Shown one piece after another: positions 10,529 to 24,116 of a stretch of DNA of 64,000 nucleotides. A program made the translations under genes and the position numbers. The notes beneath the pieces were generated by a model that did not search any database, was not told the origin of the DNA, and saw nothing but the letters and a program-made list of their open reading frames with translations. This DNA is from Proteromonas lacertae (lineage: Eukaryota; Sar; Bigyra; Opalinata; Proteromonadidae), in NCBI GenBank assembly GCA_002245135.1, contig NGBS01000585.1:248001-312000 (forward strand), read 5' to 3'. The first letter of the stretch is position 1, and each line of letters opens with the position of its first letter.

Positions 10529-13500
10529 CTATACGAGAATATTTCTTGGTCTGGATACTATTTTATTCAAACATTTTATTTTATGACAGAAATTCTGTAA
10601 AACTGCTACAGCTTTTATTTGATTTTCATTATACACTTTATCATATGAAGAACAATATATATTTCTACATCTACTTTCAAACTTTGATAGATTTGCAATT
10701 GAACGAATAAATGATTGAATCTTTATAATTGCATTTATCTTCTTTTTATCCTCATCATTTCTTCTTACTGGAGTACTGAATTTTGATAGACTTGAAATTC
10801 TATGACAGAATGTTTGAAGAATTCGAACTGATTTGTCTACTTTTGGATCTACATTCTCTTTTTTCTCTTCTTCTTTTTCAACTTTATTCTCTTTATTATT
10901 TTCAGATTCATTCTTTTCTTCCTTCTGATTATCTTCAACTTCCTCTTTTTGCTGTTCTTCCTTCTTTTCTTCTTCATTTATTTTCTCTTCAGGTTGTTGT
11001 TGTTGTTGTTGTTCTTTCTTTTGTGTTTCTTCTTCTTCTTCTTCTTTCTGTTTTCTTTCTCTTTCTTTTTGTCTCTGTAATTCTTCAATTTCTTTTTGCT
11101 TAATTTCTGATTTCTTTCTCAATTCATCTTGACTTTCATTATCTTCAATTAATTGGATCTTTTCATCATCACTTAGTTTATACACTTTATTTATCTCATC
11201 ATATATTCTCATTGTTAATTCAGTTATTTCTGTTTGAATTTCTTCATCACTTATTTCAGTAAATTCAAATCGAGTTGTCTTTGGAGTTTTCAAATATCTT
11301 CTAGCTGAATTTGCATTACTTGAATTCTTCTTTAAATCATGTATTCCTTGTAATTCTTTCAACTGTTTTCTCAATTCCATTAACTCTTCTCTTCTTTCTT
11401 TATAAATCAAATCTTCAAGTTCACGTTTCAAACTTGATATTAACATCTTCATATTCTCACTATAACAAGTTCCTTTTTCTTCAAGTAATTCACCAGTTTT
11501 TTCAATATCTTCAATTAATAGATTTATAGAACCACTTGTTTTATCTTCTAATGCTAATTTTATAGATTCATTATACTCTCTTTCGATTCTATTCTTTAAA
11601 TCTTCTAACTCTAATCGTTTATTCATCAAATTATCGAATAATTCATTGTTTTCTGCACTGTTATTCAACTTCTCTATTCTTCGAACATTACAATAATATT
11701 CAACTGGTAAAGAAACTAATTCACAAATTCTCTCTATTTTCGATTTGTCTAATTTTATATTTAAACTAATATTCATTTGAACAACAGAATATATTTCTTT
11801 ATTTAGTTTATTAGATCTGATTGGGAATGTTACAAATATAGTATTTTCTTTATAAAAATCAACATTTTCATTGTAAAACGTATGACTACATGGTCCTTCT
11901 TCAAGTATAATTGGATTTCCACTCTTCAATACATAACTCAATATACTGTTACTTATATCAACACTTTTCTTTACCATTCCACCTAATTCATCTTTATCAA
12001 CTACCAGTAAGAATTGACTTCTTTGAGCTTTTTCTATTTTACTATCTAATTCAAAATCTTTCATATATATTCTACAATAATCACATTCTAATTTCTCCTT
12101 AATCACATTTTCAGCACATAATAATAAATTTACACAATCAAATACTCTTAAATTAGCCATTGTATTCTATATACAAAATAAAATAAAAATAAAAAATATA
12201 TATACATTAATAATCTGTTTTGGCACATCCATTACATCTTTCAAATATTCATTTGTCTTATTCATATCATTTACTATATTTAAATCAGGAACAATAACTG
12301 ATAAAACATTACATAATCCATCCATTAATATATCGTCAATAGCATCAAAATCTAAATAATCCTTCTTATTAATTGCATGTAAAACACCAATTTTTTCACC
12401 TTTAGCATTCTTTATTATTTTAATATAAACATCATGTTGCTCTATTCCATTTAATGCGTTGGTTTGATGATTATAATCTCTTCTAAACTGCACATTTTTA
12501 TAACAAATTTCTTGACTTCCACCAACTGAGTTGTATATATTATTGACTAAATTATTGGTCTTTATATCATATGAATTTTCTCCACTATTGTAACTATAAC
12601 TAATTAAATTCTTTCCATTCGCATCAGGTATCCAAATTAATACATTTTCAGTATGCAATGAAATACAAGCTAATCTACTAATATTAATTAAATACTCTTT
12701 TATATCGTAAGTGTTTTTACTTTTATTAATTAACAACAGATTGTCTAATGCAACGATTATATTGATTAATAAATTCACACAATCTGCATCGTTTTCTGCT
12801 TTATTTACTGATTTTTGAAGTAAAGGTGACATTTCACTCATTTGCTTCTTTAATCTTGCAGCTGCTTCATCATTTTGTGAATTAAATTGATGATTAATTC
12901 TTGGTTGTAAAGTTGTATAACTTAATACACTCTTTCTTCTACTTGTTTTTGATGTTTGCACTCTCTTTAATTCATTTATTTGTTCATCTTTTTCATTTAA
13001 TCCATTCTCCAATTCTTTATTCTTTATTCTTTCATTTGATAAATCAACTCTTAATCTATATATTGTATTGGATAATTCTTTACATTCACTTTTTAAAATA
13101 CTTACTTGTTGATTTGGACTTATATTCTATTAAATAATAATAATAACAATTTTATACATCACTATTTTGATCATATAACGATAATATTTTCAATATTCTT
13201 TCATCTCTTTCCATATATACTTCTAAACTCTTTCGCAATTGAGTTAATTTCTCATCTTTTGTTTTTATAACAGATTTTAATTCCATTATTTTGGCTTGAA
13301 GATTGTCATTCTTTGTTTGAAGAGCTTTATTTCTATTTTCAAGTGTAATTTTTTCTTTTTTATATGTTATGGAAAGTGTATTAACAGATGATAAATAAGC
13401 ATAATTCATATCATCTTTATCTACATCATAACTCTTTGTACCTCTGTCTAAACCAGCTGCATCTGAAGATGTTACTGATTCTAACTTTAATACACTACTA

Positions 13501-13955
13501 TCATAGGTTGTTTGACTTAATCCACTGTTTTGTCTGATTGCGGGTAAAAAGTCTGTTGAACTCATACTATAGGATGTAGAGGTTGTTGCTGGAGCTGTTG
13601 CTGGTGTTGATTTTGAATGCATCAAGGAATTTGTGTGAGAAGGAACAACAGGCTTATTACCTATTCTATTTAATTTGAAATCTCTATCACTCATATCCTC
13701 TTCATCAATTACAGTAAAATTTGTAGTTGCCTAAACATAAAAAACTAATTTACAAAATACCTTTAATGGTGGGGGTTTCTTTGGAGGTTTTGATTTTGAC
13801 TTTTTAGTCTTTATCGGTTTAACTTTTGTTTTATTTTTCATCTTCAATTTTTTGTTATATTCTTCTAAAGCTATGTATGGATCGAATAATTTATTGCTTT
13901 TCAAAACATAACTAACATCATCACCACAGGCATAGTCTGGTTCATCAGTTGACAT
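10529..13955 (-). CDS. GAF-domain, coiled-coil, IQ-motif protein
   Basis: About 1,050 residues from five or more exons. It starts MSTDEPDYACGDDVSYVLKS, with a very basic KPIKTKKSKSKPPKKPPPLK segment, then a Ser/Thr-rich linker and a coiled coil (about 13400-12970). Two regions look like GAF domains: one around 12830-12230 (VLIWIPDANGKNLISYSYN, then GVLHAINKK) and one around 12140-11700 (CRIYMKDFELDSK through FVTFPIRSNKLNKEIYSVVQ). GAF domains bind small ligands such as cyclic nucleotides. A long charged coiled coil follows with poly-Gln and Lys/Glu tracts (about 11650-10850). Three IQ-like helices close it: VRILQTFCHRI, NAIIKIQSFIRSI and AVAVLQNFCHKI, which would bind calmodulin-type proteins. 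A cytoskeletal or ciliary scaffold responsive to calcium or a nucleotide is my inference. Confidence 0.65.
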
Positions 13956-14094
13956 TTATATCGACTTAAAAACAAGAAATATTAAATATCGTTACAATCA
14001 AATCAAACTTGGTTTGTTATTCTATTTTGATTTTTATCATTTTCTTCCAGATTAAACATAATATTAATAAATTAATTATATTTTTATCATTAAC

Positions 14095-17000
14095 CTATTC
14101 TTTCAATACATAATCAGATAAATCATTCCAGTTTGGACCATATTTTATTTTTACTTCTAAAGGAACTTTCAATTCTATAGAATGAACCATTGATCTACTA
14201 ATTAAAGGAACAATATTCTCAAATCTACCCTTAGGTATCTCGAAAACCAATTCATCGTGAATCTGACATATCAGATGAACATCAGTGTAAAATTGCAACA
14301 AATTATAAATATTGATCATCACTTGTTTTATTAAATCAGCAGCAGAAGCTTGACAAATAGTATTAACAGCTTGTCTTTGTGCTTGCATATTCTCATGATT
14401 ATTCATCGTTTTACTATCTGATGAAACAGTTAGATATCTTTTTCTACCACATAAGGTAGTAACATATCCATTCTGACAAGTATCTTCAATTACCTTGGCT
14501 TTCCATAGTCCAATATTAGGAAAAGACGACCAAAATGTATCCATCATCTGTGTAATAATCGTTGGCTCTATTCCCATCTCTAAAGCTAAGGTTGGTGCTG
14601 AAATACCATAGACTACTGAATAGCATATCTTCTTTACTGTATCTCTAGTTAAGAGTGTTAAATTGGGTGATATTTTCAACCACATGTCTAATATATCAGT
14701 AAAAATATCTTTAGAATTATGGAATAAATGCATTAAAGAAGGATCTTCAGAGAAATGAGCTAACATTCTTAATTCAATCTATTTTATAGTAAAAACAATA
14801 ATATACTTGTGAATAATCAAATGAAACATAATAACAATCATCATTATGAGGAATAAATAATTTCCTAAAATTAAATTGACTGGTTGAAGGACTTAAATCA
14901 TTATGATGAGTGCATCTAAACACTTTATCTGATGGATATGATAATATAAACACTTCATTGGGAGTATATACTTTTACAACAACTTGGAATATACAAGCTA
15001 GTTGTTTTTCTGTATAATTATAACCATATTGTTCCCAGTATAAATGTAATGGTTTTGAAGCAAATTCAAATGGATTTACTTTAGTTTTTGAGTTTGATTT
15101 TGGTATTAATGGTGGATATTGTGATGGTTGATTGATAAATAACTTATCATTTACTGATAGTAAAACAGCTGGTAAATATATATACTATTTATAATAAATA
15201 ATAGTAATATATAATATTATATACATTATCTCCATCTGAATCAGCTGGTGATATAATAATAACGGATATATTATTAAATGAATTGGATTTTGATTGTGAA
15301 GGTGATAGTATTTCATCATATATTGATAAGTTATCATGATTAATATATTGAATAATATGTGGAGAAGCTTGAATATTTGGATTACAGGAATATAATCTAC
15401 CAGTAGCAGAGAAATGACGAAATAATGGCTATTATATTATTATTATAAACAACAATTATATATAATATACATGTATAACAACATAATCACTATTATCATC
15501 ATTATATTCATTATTATTCAAACAATAATTATGTAAGAAATCAATCCATTGTGATGATAATGAATATAAACTTCTATATTCTAACAATAATGGAATTATG
15601 GGATGTTTGTCTTTGCAGGACTGTAATTCTAATGTCTTTGGAGGTTTATTGAATAAATTCAACTCTTTTACTAATACATAATTCACTTGATCTGGTGATG
15701 CAATATTCACATATTTATTACATAAACAATGGATATTGGCTTGATACTCTGACAAACCTTTTTGGATTATATAATACACTTTCTTTATATCTGATACTCG
15801 TATTTTCATTCCATATGTCTCCATATTAGAACACAACTATATAATGAATAATAATAATAATAATAATATACAAATATCAATGGACTTTCTACATTCATAT
15901 ACAATTGAAATAATTTCTCATGTTGTAATTTCCTTTCCAAAGACACTTTTAATGGCAAATATTTCATAATAAAATAACACTTTTTATCTATATTCGATAA
16001 TGATTTAATAGCTAAATATGGAGGGAATAAATGTATTCTAATCATTGCATCTACATCTGGTTGATTATTATCAGGATTCAATAACCAATGAGCAACAGCT
16101 AAATCAAATATTGGAGGTGTAATGTTGATAGAAAATGAACTGAAAAAGGAGATAACTTCTTGAAAAACACTACCAATCTATATATAATAGTAAATAATAA
16201 ATTTATACCTTCAATACTTGTGTAGAAGTCATTATATCTTGTAATATTTGTTTACTATTTTCATCAATCATCATATTTGATGGCAATGCATATAATTTTG
16301 TATTATCCCATGAAATCAACAATAATGATTGGTCTTTCTCTTTTTTCTTACCATAATAACAACTTAAACATATTTCATTTTTATTCTTTATTTCATTCCA
16401 AAATTGTGAATCTAATGTATGGATTATTGTTGGTTTAATCACTTGGTTATTAGTATTTATTGTTGGAACACTGTTCGTATTAATAATATGGTTTATATTG
16501 ACTGGATGTATTTTCAATACTACTTCTTCTTTATATCGTTTGCTGTTATTCATTTTATTATTCTCACCACCCCATTTCAAATCATTCTCTTCGTTTTCTG
16601 ATAATATTTCATCTTCATTATCTTCATCACTTGTATTATTCCCTTCACTATCACTGCTTACTACCTCATCATCATCATCATCAACTATATTCAATATCAT
16701 TCCACCATTATTATCTTGTTGTTGTTGTTGTTCAGGTGGTAATTGTGGTTGAGGTATTGATGATAATCCACTCAAATAATCTTTCGCTTTCTTTATAATA
16801 TAACTCACAACTTTCTCAGCTTCAGCAAGATTATCAACTTCTTCTTCAAATGATTTACCTTCTTTTATAATATTCACTAATTGAATATAATCTGCTTTTA
16901 TTAATGAATGGATTGTTTTATATCCTGATGAGTATAATTGTAAAGCTCTTTCTCTTGTCATTCCATATAATCCTCCTTCTAATTTCATCAATGGAATTAG

Positions 17001-19368
17001 TTTTTTTGATACGCCACATTGAACTTGTCCTTTTAAAGTTGAAAATAATAATTCATATTGATTCCAATGTAAATGATGACAGAATGCAATAATCATTGCT
17101 ACATATTGACCAGCACTTTGCTGTAATCTTTGTAAATCTCCTCTTCCTATTTTGTAGAAATTTGCTACAGCTAATAAAGGTCTATCTTGAATTATTTCAT
17201 AAATTAATAATGCTGAATAAAACCTTATATATTTCTATAACATAATAAATAATAATATAATATAATATATATACTAATAATTTAAAATCATTATCATTTA
17301 CAACTTGACCAGGTTTAATAATAGAATATATATGATTTGAACTTGGTGGTGAGAATGATAAACTACATAAGAATCCTTCATCAATACCAACTCTACTACC
17401 AACAGTCTTTGCAGATTCTGATAGTTTACCATATAATTCACTAAAATAATCCCATTTAGGAATAATCATAGGAGTAATTGGAGTGATTAAATATAATAAA
17501 TGTAAAGAATCTTTTAAATATAATTGTTTTTGTGATTGTATTAAGTCTTTCATTACCAATATTCCTTCTTCGGGTGATAATCCACTGTAGAATATTGCAT
17601 CTCCGAATAATGATGATTTTATTTCACTTAATAAGTGATTTTCTTTATTGATTCTATTGAGTGAAATAAATTCTTGATATTCTAAGAAGTGTAATGATTT
17701 CTTCACTAATGAAGTTACTTCTATATTAGCAACATCATGAGATAATAATGTGTAATTCATAAATGGATATATATCACCAACTGTAGTAATAATCTGAGAA
17801 ACAATAGTCTATATAATAAAGAATTAATAATAATAATTATTAATACCTCTAATAATAATGAAGTAACACCTCTCTTATCTCCACTCAATGGTGAAACAAC
17901 AGGTTGTAATTCAGATGTAATTATACTTCTTGCTAAACTTCCTTCATTTCTATAACATAATAAATAAGATTCACCACTATCACTATGGCCAAGTCTTCCA
18001 GCTCTACCAATCATTTGCTTATAATCTAAGGAGGATATATGTGAAGCACCTAATCTAGTGGATGTAATAATTACTGTATTGGCTGGTAAATTAACACCTG
18101 CAGCTAGTGTAGTTGTACAGAATAAGACATTGATATTTTTACTACGATAAGCATCTTCTATATATCCTTTCTCATCAATTGTTATTCCGCTGTGATGATA
18201 AGCTAATTTGAAGGTAATTGATTTAAGCAACTTTGGATCTACTGATAATTGTAATGATTTTAATTTCTATATATATAATAATAATTATATATATAATACA
18301 GTAACAATATCATTATTAGATTTCCCTTCTACTCCTTTCTTTTCTAAATATTTCACCAACAAATTACAATATGATTCACACTTCTGCCTTGCTGAACAGA
18401 ATACCAACAATGATTTATTATTATTAATTCCTTCTAAACACAACTCCATCAATATTTCATCAATATTTTGAGTATTGAATGTCTTTATTATTTCATTCTC
18501 TAAAGTTGTAATATTTCCATTTTCTACAATATATTCGTTTATTTTGATTGGTCGAACTGAACATACATAGCTTATACCATGAAACCAATCACTAATTGTC
18601 TCAATATTTGGTAATGTTGCACTTAATCCGACAATTCTTATTTTGGATAACTTTTTGAAATTTGAATATAATATTTTACTTACAATATGTTCTATTATAT
18701 ATCCTCTATTTGGATCACTTAATAAATGAAACTCGTCAATTATTATCATCGATAATTCATTAATCCTTTTCTCAGAGAGTAAAATGTTGATTAATTTATG
18801 TGCTTTTTCTATTGTACATATAGAAAATGCTTCCCCTTTGAATTTTCTCTATTTATTATATACATTCATTAATATTATATACATTATTACCTTGATATCC
18901 ATTCACTTTATAACAATCTTCTTTTGGCAGTAATCGAGAAGCTAATATCTTACGAAAATAGGCAGTCTTTTCTGTAACTAAACTAACATATGGTACAATG
19001 TATATAATTCTACCAAATTTCTCTTTTAGTCTTGTTATTGCCAACATTTCAGCAACCATAGTTTTACCTCCTGATGTAGGCGCTGTATAAATGAAATTTT
19101 CATCAGAATTCTTTTGCCCAAATCGAGTAGCTTCATATTGCCAAGGATAAAGAAAATTAACACCTTTATAAGCATAAACCTTTTGGAAACTTGGAACAAT
19201 AGGTAGTGGATATTGATCTTTTCCTAAATATTATATAAGATTATATTATAAACCTTCTTCTGTTGGATGAAATGATGAGGATTGTGTGGTTCGTGGTGAA
19301 TCAGCTACAAATGGCACTTCTTCTAGTAAGTCTGTGATTGATGTGTTTTTCTGCTGAGAATAATTCAT
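14095..19368 (-). CDS. POLQ: DNA polymerase theta (helicase-polymerase fusion)
   Basis: Encodes a superfamily 2 helicase fused to a family A polymerase, the enzyme of theta-mediated end joining of DNA breaks. It starts at 19368 (MNYSQQKNTSITDLLEEVP). Helicase motifs in order: Walker A APTSGGKT (about 19060), IVPYVSL, motif II DEFH in IIIDEFHLLSDPNRGYIIEH (about 18740), GLSATLPNIETISDWF, TTTLAAGVNLPA and MIGRAGRLGHSDSG. The central region is acidic and low complexity (about 16700-16580). The polymerase has motif A SFDYSQIELRMLAHFSED with the catalytic Asp split by an intron near 14800, motif B RDTVKKICYSVVYGIS, and motif C QIHDELVFEIP. All catalytic residues I can check are present. About ten short introns interrupt it. 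The helicase has DEFH where many relatives have DELH. Confidence 0.92.
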
Positions 19369-19482
19369 TATAAATAAGAAAAATTAAAAAATAGAAAAGG
19401 CGGTATTTGAAATTAGCCCTCTCATAGTCAAAACCAAAAATGAAAATCTATTTAAATTAACACTCATTTTATCTATTTACTT

Positions 19483-20678
19483 TTAATAAGCATAATGCTC
19501 AATAACCCATGGTGATGGAATACTATCAAAATCATCAGCTTTGAGTAATTCATTATTCACAGGTAAATTAGACACGCCAATGGGAGTAAAAACAGCATCA
19601 GTCAATTTTGTGATAAATGCATCAGGATCTTTACTTTCATTCGTTATTTTTATACTTGTCAAAGTATCAGCTAATCTCTTTTGTTTACTATACAATAATA
19701 ATATAATAATATATACTGTGGTGTTACAATCGGTATAGCACTCTGTGGTCTATGTGAATTATTATTATTATTACTATTATCAATATATTTTCTTCTTCTT
19801 GCACTTGATGGTCTTGCTGAATTTGGTCTTTGTTTGAATGGTTTTTGAGGTATTTGTGTGTTGTTGAATATATTTTCATCATATGTAATACGATTACATA
19901 TTGGTAATATATTATCTATATCTTCTTCATCTATATCTTCAACTATTACATCATCTTCTATTTGATTTGGTGAATAATTATCATTATTAATAGTGGTAGT
20001 TGTTGTTGATTTTCTTTTGTTTTTCTTATTTGTGTTATTAAAATCGATTTTCTGTAGATATGATTCATCCACTGTATATTGTAATACATTCTGCGGTTGT
20101 ATTAGTACATCTGATGGTACTGGTCGTATATCTGTAGTTGGTAAAGGATGAACTTGACCATTATATACAATTACTGGTTGAGAATAGATATTTGGTTTTA
20201 CTCTGAAATTGGATCTTACTATTTGTGGATTTTCATTTGTATATCTTGATCGAGGAGGTGCAGACTGCGGACGTTTGGGTAAATTAGGTTTACGAAAAAC
20301 ATCTATTTAATATATATTGTTATAAGATGAAATACTTTGAGAAATTGGCTTTTTGCCATATACACATAATTTGGGTTCTGACAACATTAATTCAAAAAAA
20401 CTGTGTTGAGCAGGTTGTTTATATTGATTATAATTTACTTTCACTGGCTATTGACAAATATAAGGTAAATATACAGCTGATTTACTTTTCTTTATTGCTT
20501 GCATTGCTTTAATCCTAGATGGACATTTTGGCTTATAGTAATTCTCTTTATGTGAATTACTAGTAATTACTGGGTCATAATGGAATAAAGAAGATCTAAA
20601 TTGTACAGGAGGAGGACTTTCTGATGGTTTGTGAATAGGTTCACTCCTTAAAGCGAATCTTTGACCACTCCTATTCAT
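19483..20678 (-). CDS. Disordered basic protein with RPQSA/RPSSAR motifs
   Basis: Function not recognised. It starts MNRSGQRFALRSEPIHKPSE at 20678, is split by introns near 20447-20473, 20310-20340 and 19690-19720, and ends PSPWVIEHYAY. It is rich in Pro, Ser, Asn and Arg, with KRPQSAPPRSRYTNEN, RPNSARPSSARRRKY and HRPQSAIP. Such RPxSA repeats are common in microtubule-associated ciliary proteins of protists, so a ciliary role is possible but inferred. An acidic stretch VIVEDIDEEDIDN lies between the basic ones. It is transcribed away from the next gene (plus strand, start 20732), with only 53 bases between their start codons. Confidence 0.6.
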
Positions 20679-20731
20679 ACAAAATAAAGAAACAGTTTAT
20701 TGGAACAACCAAAATTTTCAAACACCTTTTT

Positions 20732-22487
20732 ATGTCTGTTTTTAAGAGCTGGGCTCCAGGAGATGTTTTTGGAGAAGATAACGTGAATAATAATAGCTTA
20801 AATAATATTCAATATAATATAAATGAAAGACAACAGTATAGTAGAGATGGACCAATTTCTCAATCAGTTAAAGCATTTGAAAACTGGTCACCTGAAGCTA
20901 TATTTGGTGAATGTATAGAATCAATATTATTTTGTAGGTCCTTCTTATCAACCTGTGAATGATAATAATCCAAACAATTTTGTTACTCAACAACCGAGGT
21001 ATGATATTCCTATTATTCAATCAAATAATTATATATCCCCAAAGAAACCAAAACCAAACACTTCACCTGAATTAGACATTTTTAATCAAAATCAAATTAA
21101 TTTCAACCAAAACAGCAGTTCTAGCAAGCCATTATACACTAAACCTATTAGTCAACCACAATTTCAACTCTCTCCACATCCACCAATCCAATATTATAAT
21201 GATAGACAACAAATGGAAGTCTTAAATTCATATGATAATAATAATCCAATATATCAATCAATACAACAACCAACAATATCAGAAGAAAATTTACCACCAG
21301 ATGAAAGACCAATAAAGCCAATGAAACAAATGAACAATATATTTAAACCTCCACAACAACAGCAGCAACAACAACTACAACAGCCAATTTCACCACTCAT
21401 TTGTAATACAGACAATACAGATTACCCACCTCGAAAATCAAACAATCCATCTCCTTCTCCCGGAAAGAAATATTTATTTAATTCTGATTATCCACCACAT
21501 CAATCACCTTATAAATCACCATCACCAAAAAAGTCTTTTCTATTCCACAATAACAACAACAAAAATAATAACAAAAGAATTAAAACTCCTGTTATTACTG
21601 ATGAAGACTTAGAAACTCATTTAAATTATTCATTTGATAAACCACTTCACTTAGCTGATAGTTCAAAATATCCAATTATTAAATCTAAAAAACCTCCTTC
21701 ACCAACTCCATTGTATGATAATGAAGAATTCAATGAATATCAATCTCCTATTCAATCACCTCCTTCGCAAATAGATCAAAATTTATACCAGCCATCTCCT
21801 CCAAAAGAATTTTCACCTGAAGAACAACAGCAACAACAATATTATCACCAGAATGATGAAATAGAGAATGAAATAAAACCAAGTTTTGAAATATCTGAAA
21901 AGAAAAAGAAGAAAAAGAAGAAACTAAATAAATCAAAATCACCAAATAAAGGAGAATCAATTAGTGCTATTAGAAATGCATTAGAAGAAGAAAGGAAGAA
22001 AATGAAAGCTATTATAGCAATTCAATCATTATATAGAATGAGAAAAGAAAGAAAGAAATACAAAGATGTAATTCAGAGAAGAGTAAAAAAGACAAAGAAA
22101 ATCAATATGAAAAAGAGAAAGAAAGCAGCTATAATAATTCAAAGAGCTTATAGAAGACATTTACAGTTATTATATGAAGCTATTTTAAGAGCAAGAAAAA
22201 GACATGTTAAATGTGGTAATTGTGGAAGTACAGAAGCCAATGGATTGTATTGTAAGAAATGTGGTTATAGAATCAAGCAGAATGCTAAGAAAAAGGATAA
22301 TAAACCAAAAGTAAAGGGTAAAATAAATGCAAAACCTAAAACAATACTTCCCAAAATAAATGCTCAGACAAAAGGAGAGAAAGTGAATAAAAAGGATGAT
22401 AGAAAATTGAACAATTCACCTATTCAAGTGCCAAAATCATATAAGGCTATTAGAAATGAAGTTAAACCGTACAAAAAGAAATATTAG
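20732..22487 (+). CDS. IQ-motif, zinc-ribbon protein with duplicated W-P-FGE motif
   Basis: About 575 residues from two exons; the intron near 20911-20935 joins AFENWSPEAIFGE to CPSYQPVNDNN in frame. The N-terminus has a duplicated short motif, FKSWAPGDVFGED and FENWSPEAIFGE. A long Pro/Gln/Asn-rich disordered middle follows. The C-terminal third has a basic coiled coil with two IQ motifs (AIIAIQSLYRMRKERKK and AAIIIQRAYRRHLQL) that would bind calmodulin-family light chains, then a four-cysteine zinc ribbon (CGNCGSTEANGLYCKKCG) and a Lys-rich tail. No named homologue is recognised. IQ plus zinc ribbon suggests a calmodulin-regulated scaffold, which is inference. It shares a very short divergent promoter with the RPxSA protein. 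Confidence 0.65.
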
Positions 22488-22560
22488 GTTTTTAATTAAT
22501 TAAAAGAACTAAAAAAACAAAAAATGAATAATAAATTATGTATTTTAAAAAATAATTTGT

Positions 22561-23934
22561 TTATATTTTTTCTCCATACCACCACTCTGGATATTTATCT
22601 TCATCTCTATATCCAAGATATTCATTCATACAATTTCTAAAACTTTCAACGGATACTGCGCCAGTACCATCTGTCTGTGAAGCACAGTTATATATTTTAT
22701 CAAATTCATCATCAGTAAAACTATAATTAATTGATTCAAAGATTTGTCTAATTTCTTCTTTATCTCTAGCATTAGTAAAATCTTCATCATCTAAATTAAG
22801 AGCATGATATGTAGCAGGATGTAATAAATTAAAAGCATTATCTTTCATTGAATAACATTGATAATCAGCTACAGATTTATTCACAGGTTCAGGAATATCG
22901 CTCCTTACTGTTGGCACACCAAATCTTCTAGTTTCCGTTGTGATATTTCTCCATCCTGGTCTTGTGGCTCTTCCTAAGTCAGGATCTGGCATTTGTTCTT
23001 CTCTTGTAGCATTACCATATACACAATCTAAAGCTCCCCATTCTCCTTTCTTTCTACCTTCTTTACCAAACACGTGATTTTCATCAAATGCTGGTGTAAT
23101 TCCTAAATGTCGTACTTTACCTAGATGATCACCTAGTGACTTTTTATCTTCTACTGCTTTGGGTATGATATTGGGAATATTCACTTTTGGATCGATTTTG
23201 GGGTTTAAACATAATCTACTTTCTAAATATGGATTATCAATGTAATAACCATATCTGTGTGTCTCTGGATCTTTTATTGTTTGTGGCCATTCATAATCTC
23301 TTGTTTTTGGCTCAGCTGGATCATAATCTTTATGTGTTTTCACGTATTGTCGATGAGTCTCAGCATCTAATGGTTTTATTTCATTTGGATATAATAGATT
23401 TTTGGCACTTTCTGAAAATCTTGTTGGTAAACCATAACTGAAGTTTGGATCTTCTACTTCTGGTGGTAATTTATATACTCTTTTGTATGGCTTTCCTAAT
23501 GGTTCTCTAATGTGTGTATCATATATTGATTCACTCTTTTCTTCTAATATTTTCTGTACCGTTCCTTTTTTCAAGTCATCTAAGCAATCTGGAACATGAT
23601 CTGAATTTAAGGTTTTATTACCGAATGTTTGACATTCCGGTGCTAATTTGCTTCTTTCTGCTTTATTTTTAATATTATCATCAAGCTATAAACAAGAAAT
23701 ATTAACGAAATAAACATACAACTCCTGGGTAACATCTAATCGATCCTGCTGGTTCAAAATATGTTTGTCTCCATTTTTTCACTTCATATGGAGTTTCTGG
23801 TCTCTGTTCATAAGTCAGATTGTATTTTGTTGTATCAGTTGGCAATTTAGGTATAAATTTACCAGCCTATAATTTATATAACTCGCATATTTATATACTA
23901 TTGGGACTTCATCCATATACATAGTAGTCTGCAT
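22561..23934 (-). CDS. EFHB: EF-hand domain-containing protein EFHB (CFAP21)
   Basis: EFHB is a microtubule inner protein of ciliary doublets. The start at 23934 (MQTTMYMDEVPIV) and two introns, near 23855-23895 and 23690-23720, join to the long last exon. Family signatures are RKKGEWGALDCVYGN, TRRFGVPTVRSDIPEPVNKS with VADYQCYSMKDNAFNLLHPA, and NLDDEDFTNARDKEEI. The C-terminus has two EF-hand-like helices (FTDDEFDKIYNCASQTDGTG and VSVESFRNCMNEYL). The calcium loop DGTGAVS looks incomplete, so calcium binding is doubtful. It is next to and transcribed in the same direction as DNAI1, another axonemal gene. Confidence 0.85.
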
Positions 23935-24116
23935 TATAAACGGATTTTAATAAAAATAACGTTTTTCAAAATAGAATTGAATATTTTGGTTTTTTAAAAG
24001 CTATACATTCAATTTGATTATCATATTATAGTTGTAATTTTATTTTCTATCAATACAGATACTTGCCAAAAAATAAGAAATAAAATAATGAAATAATAAT
24101 TATTAAGTGATTTATC

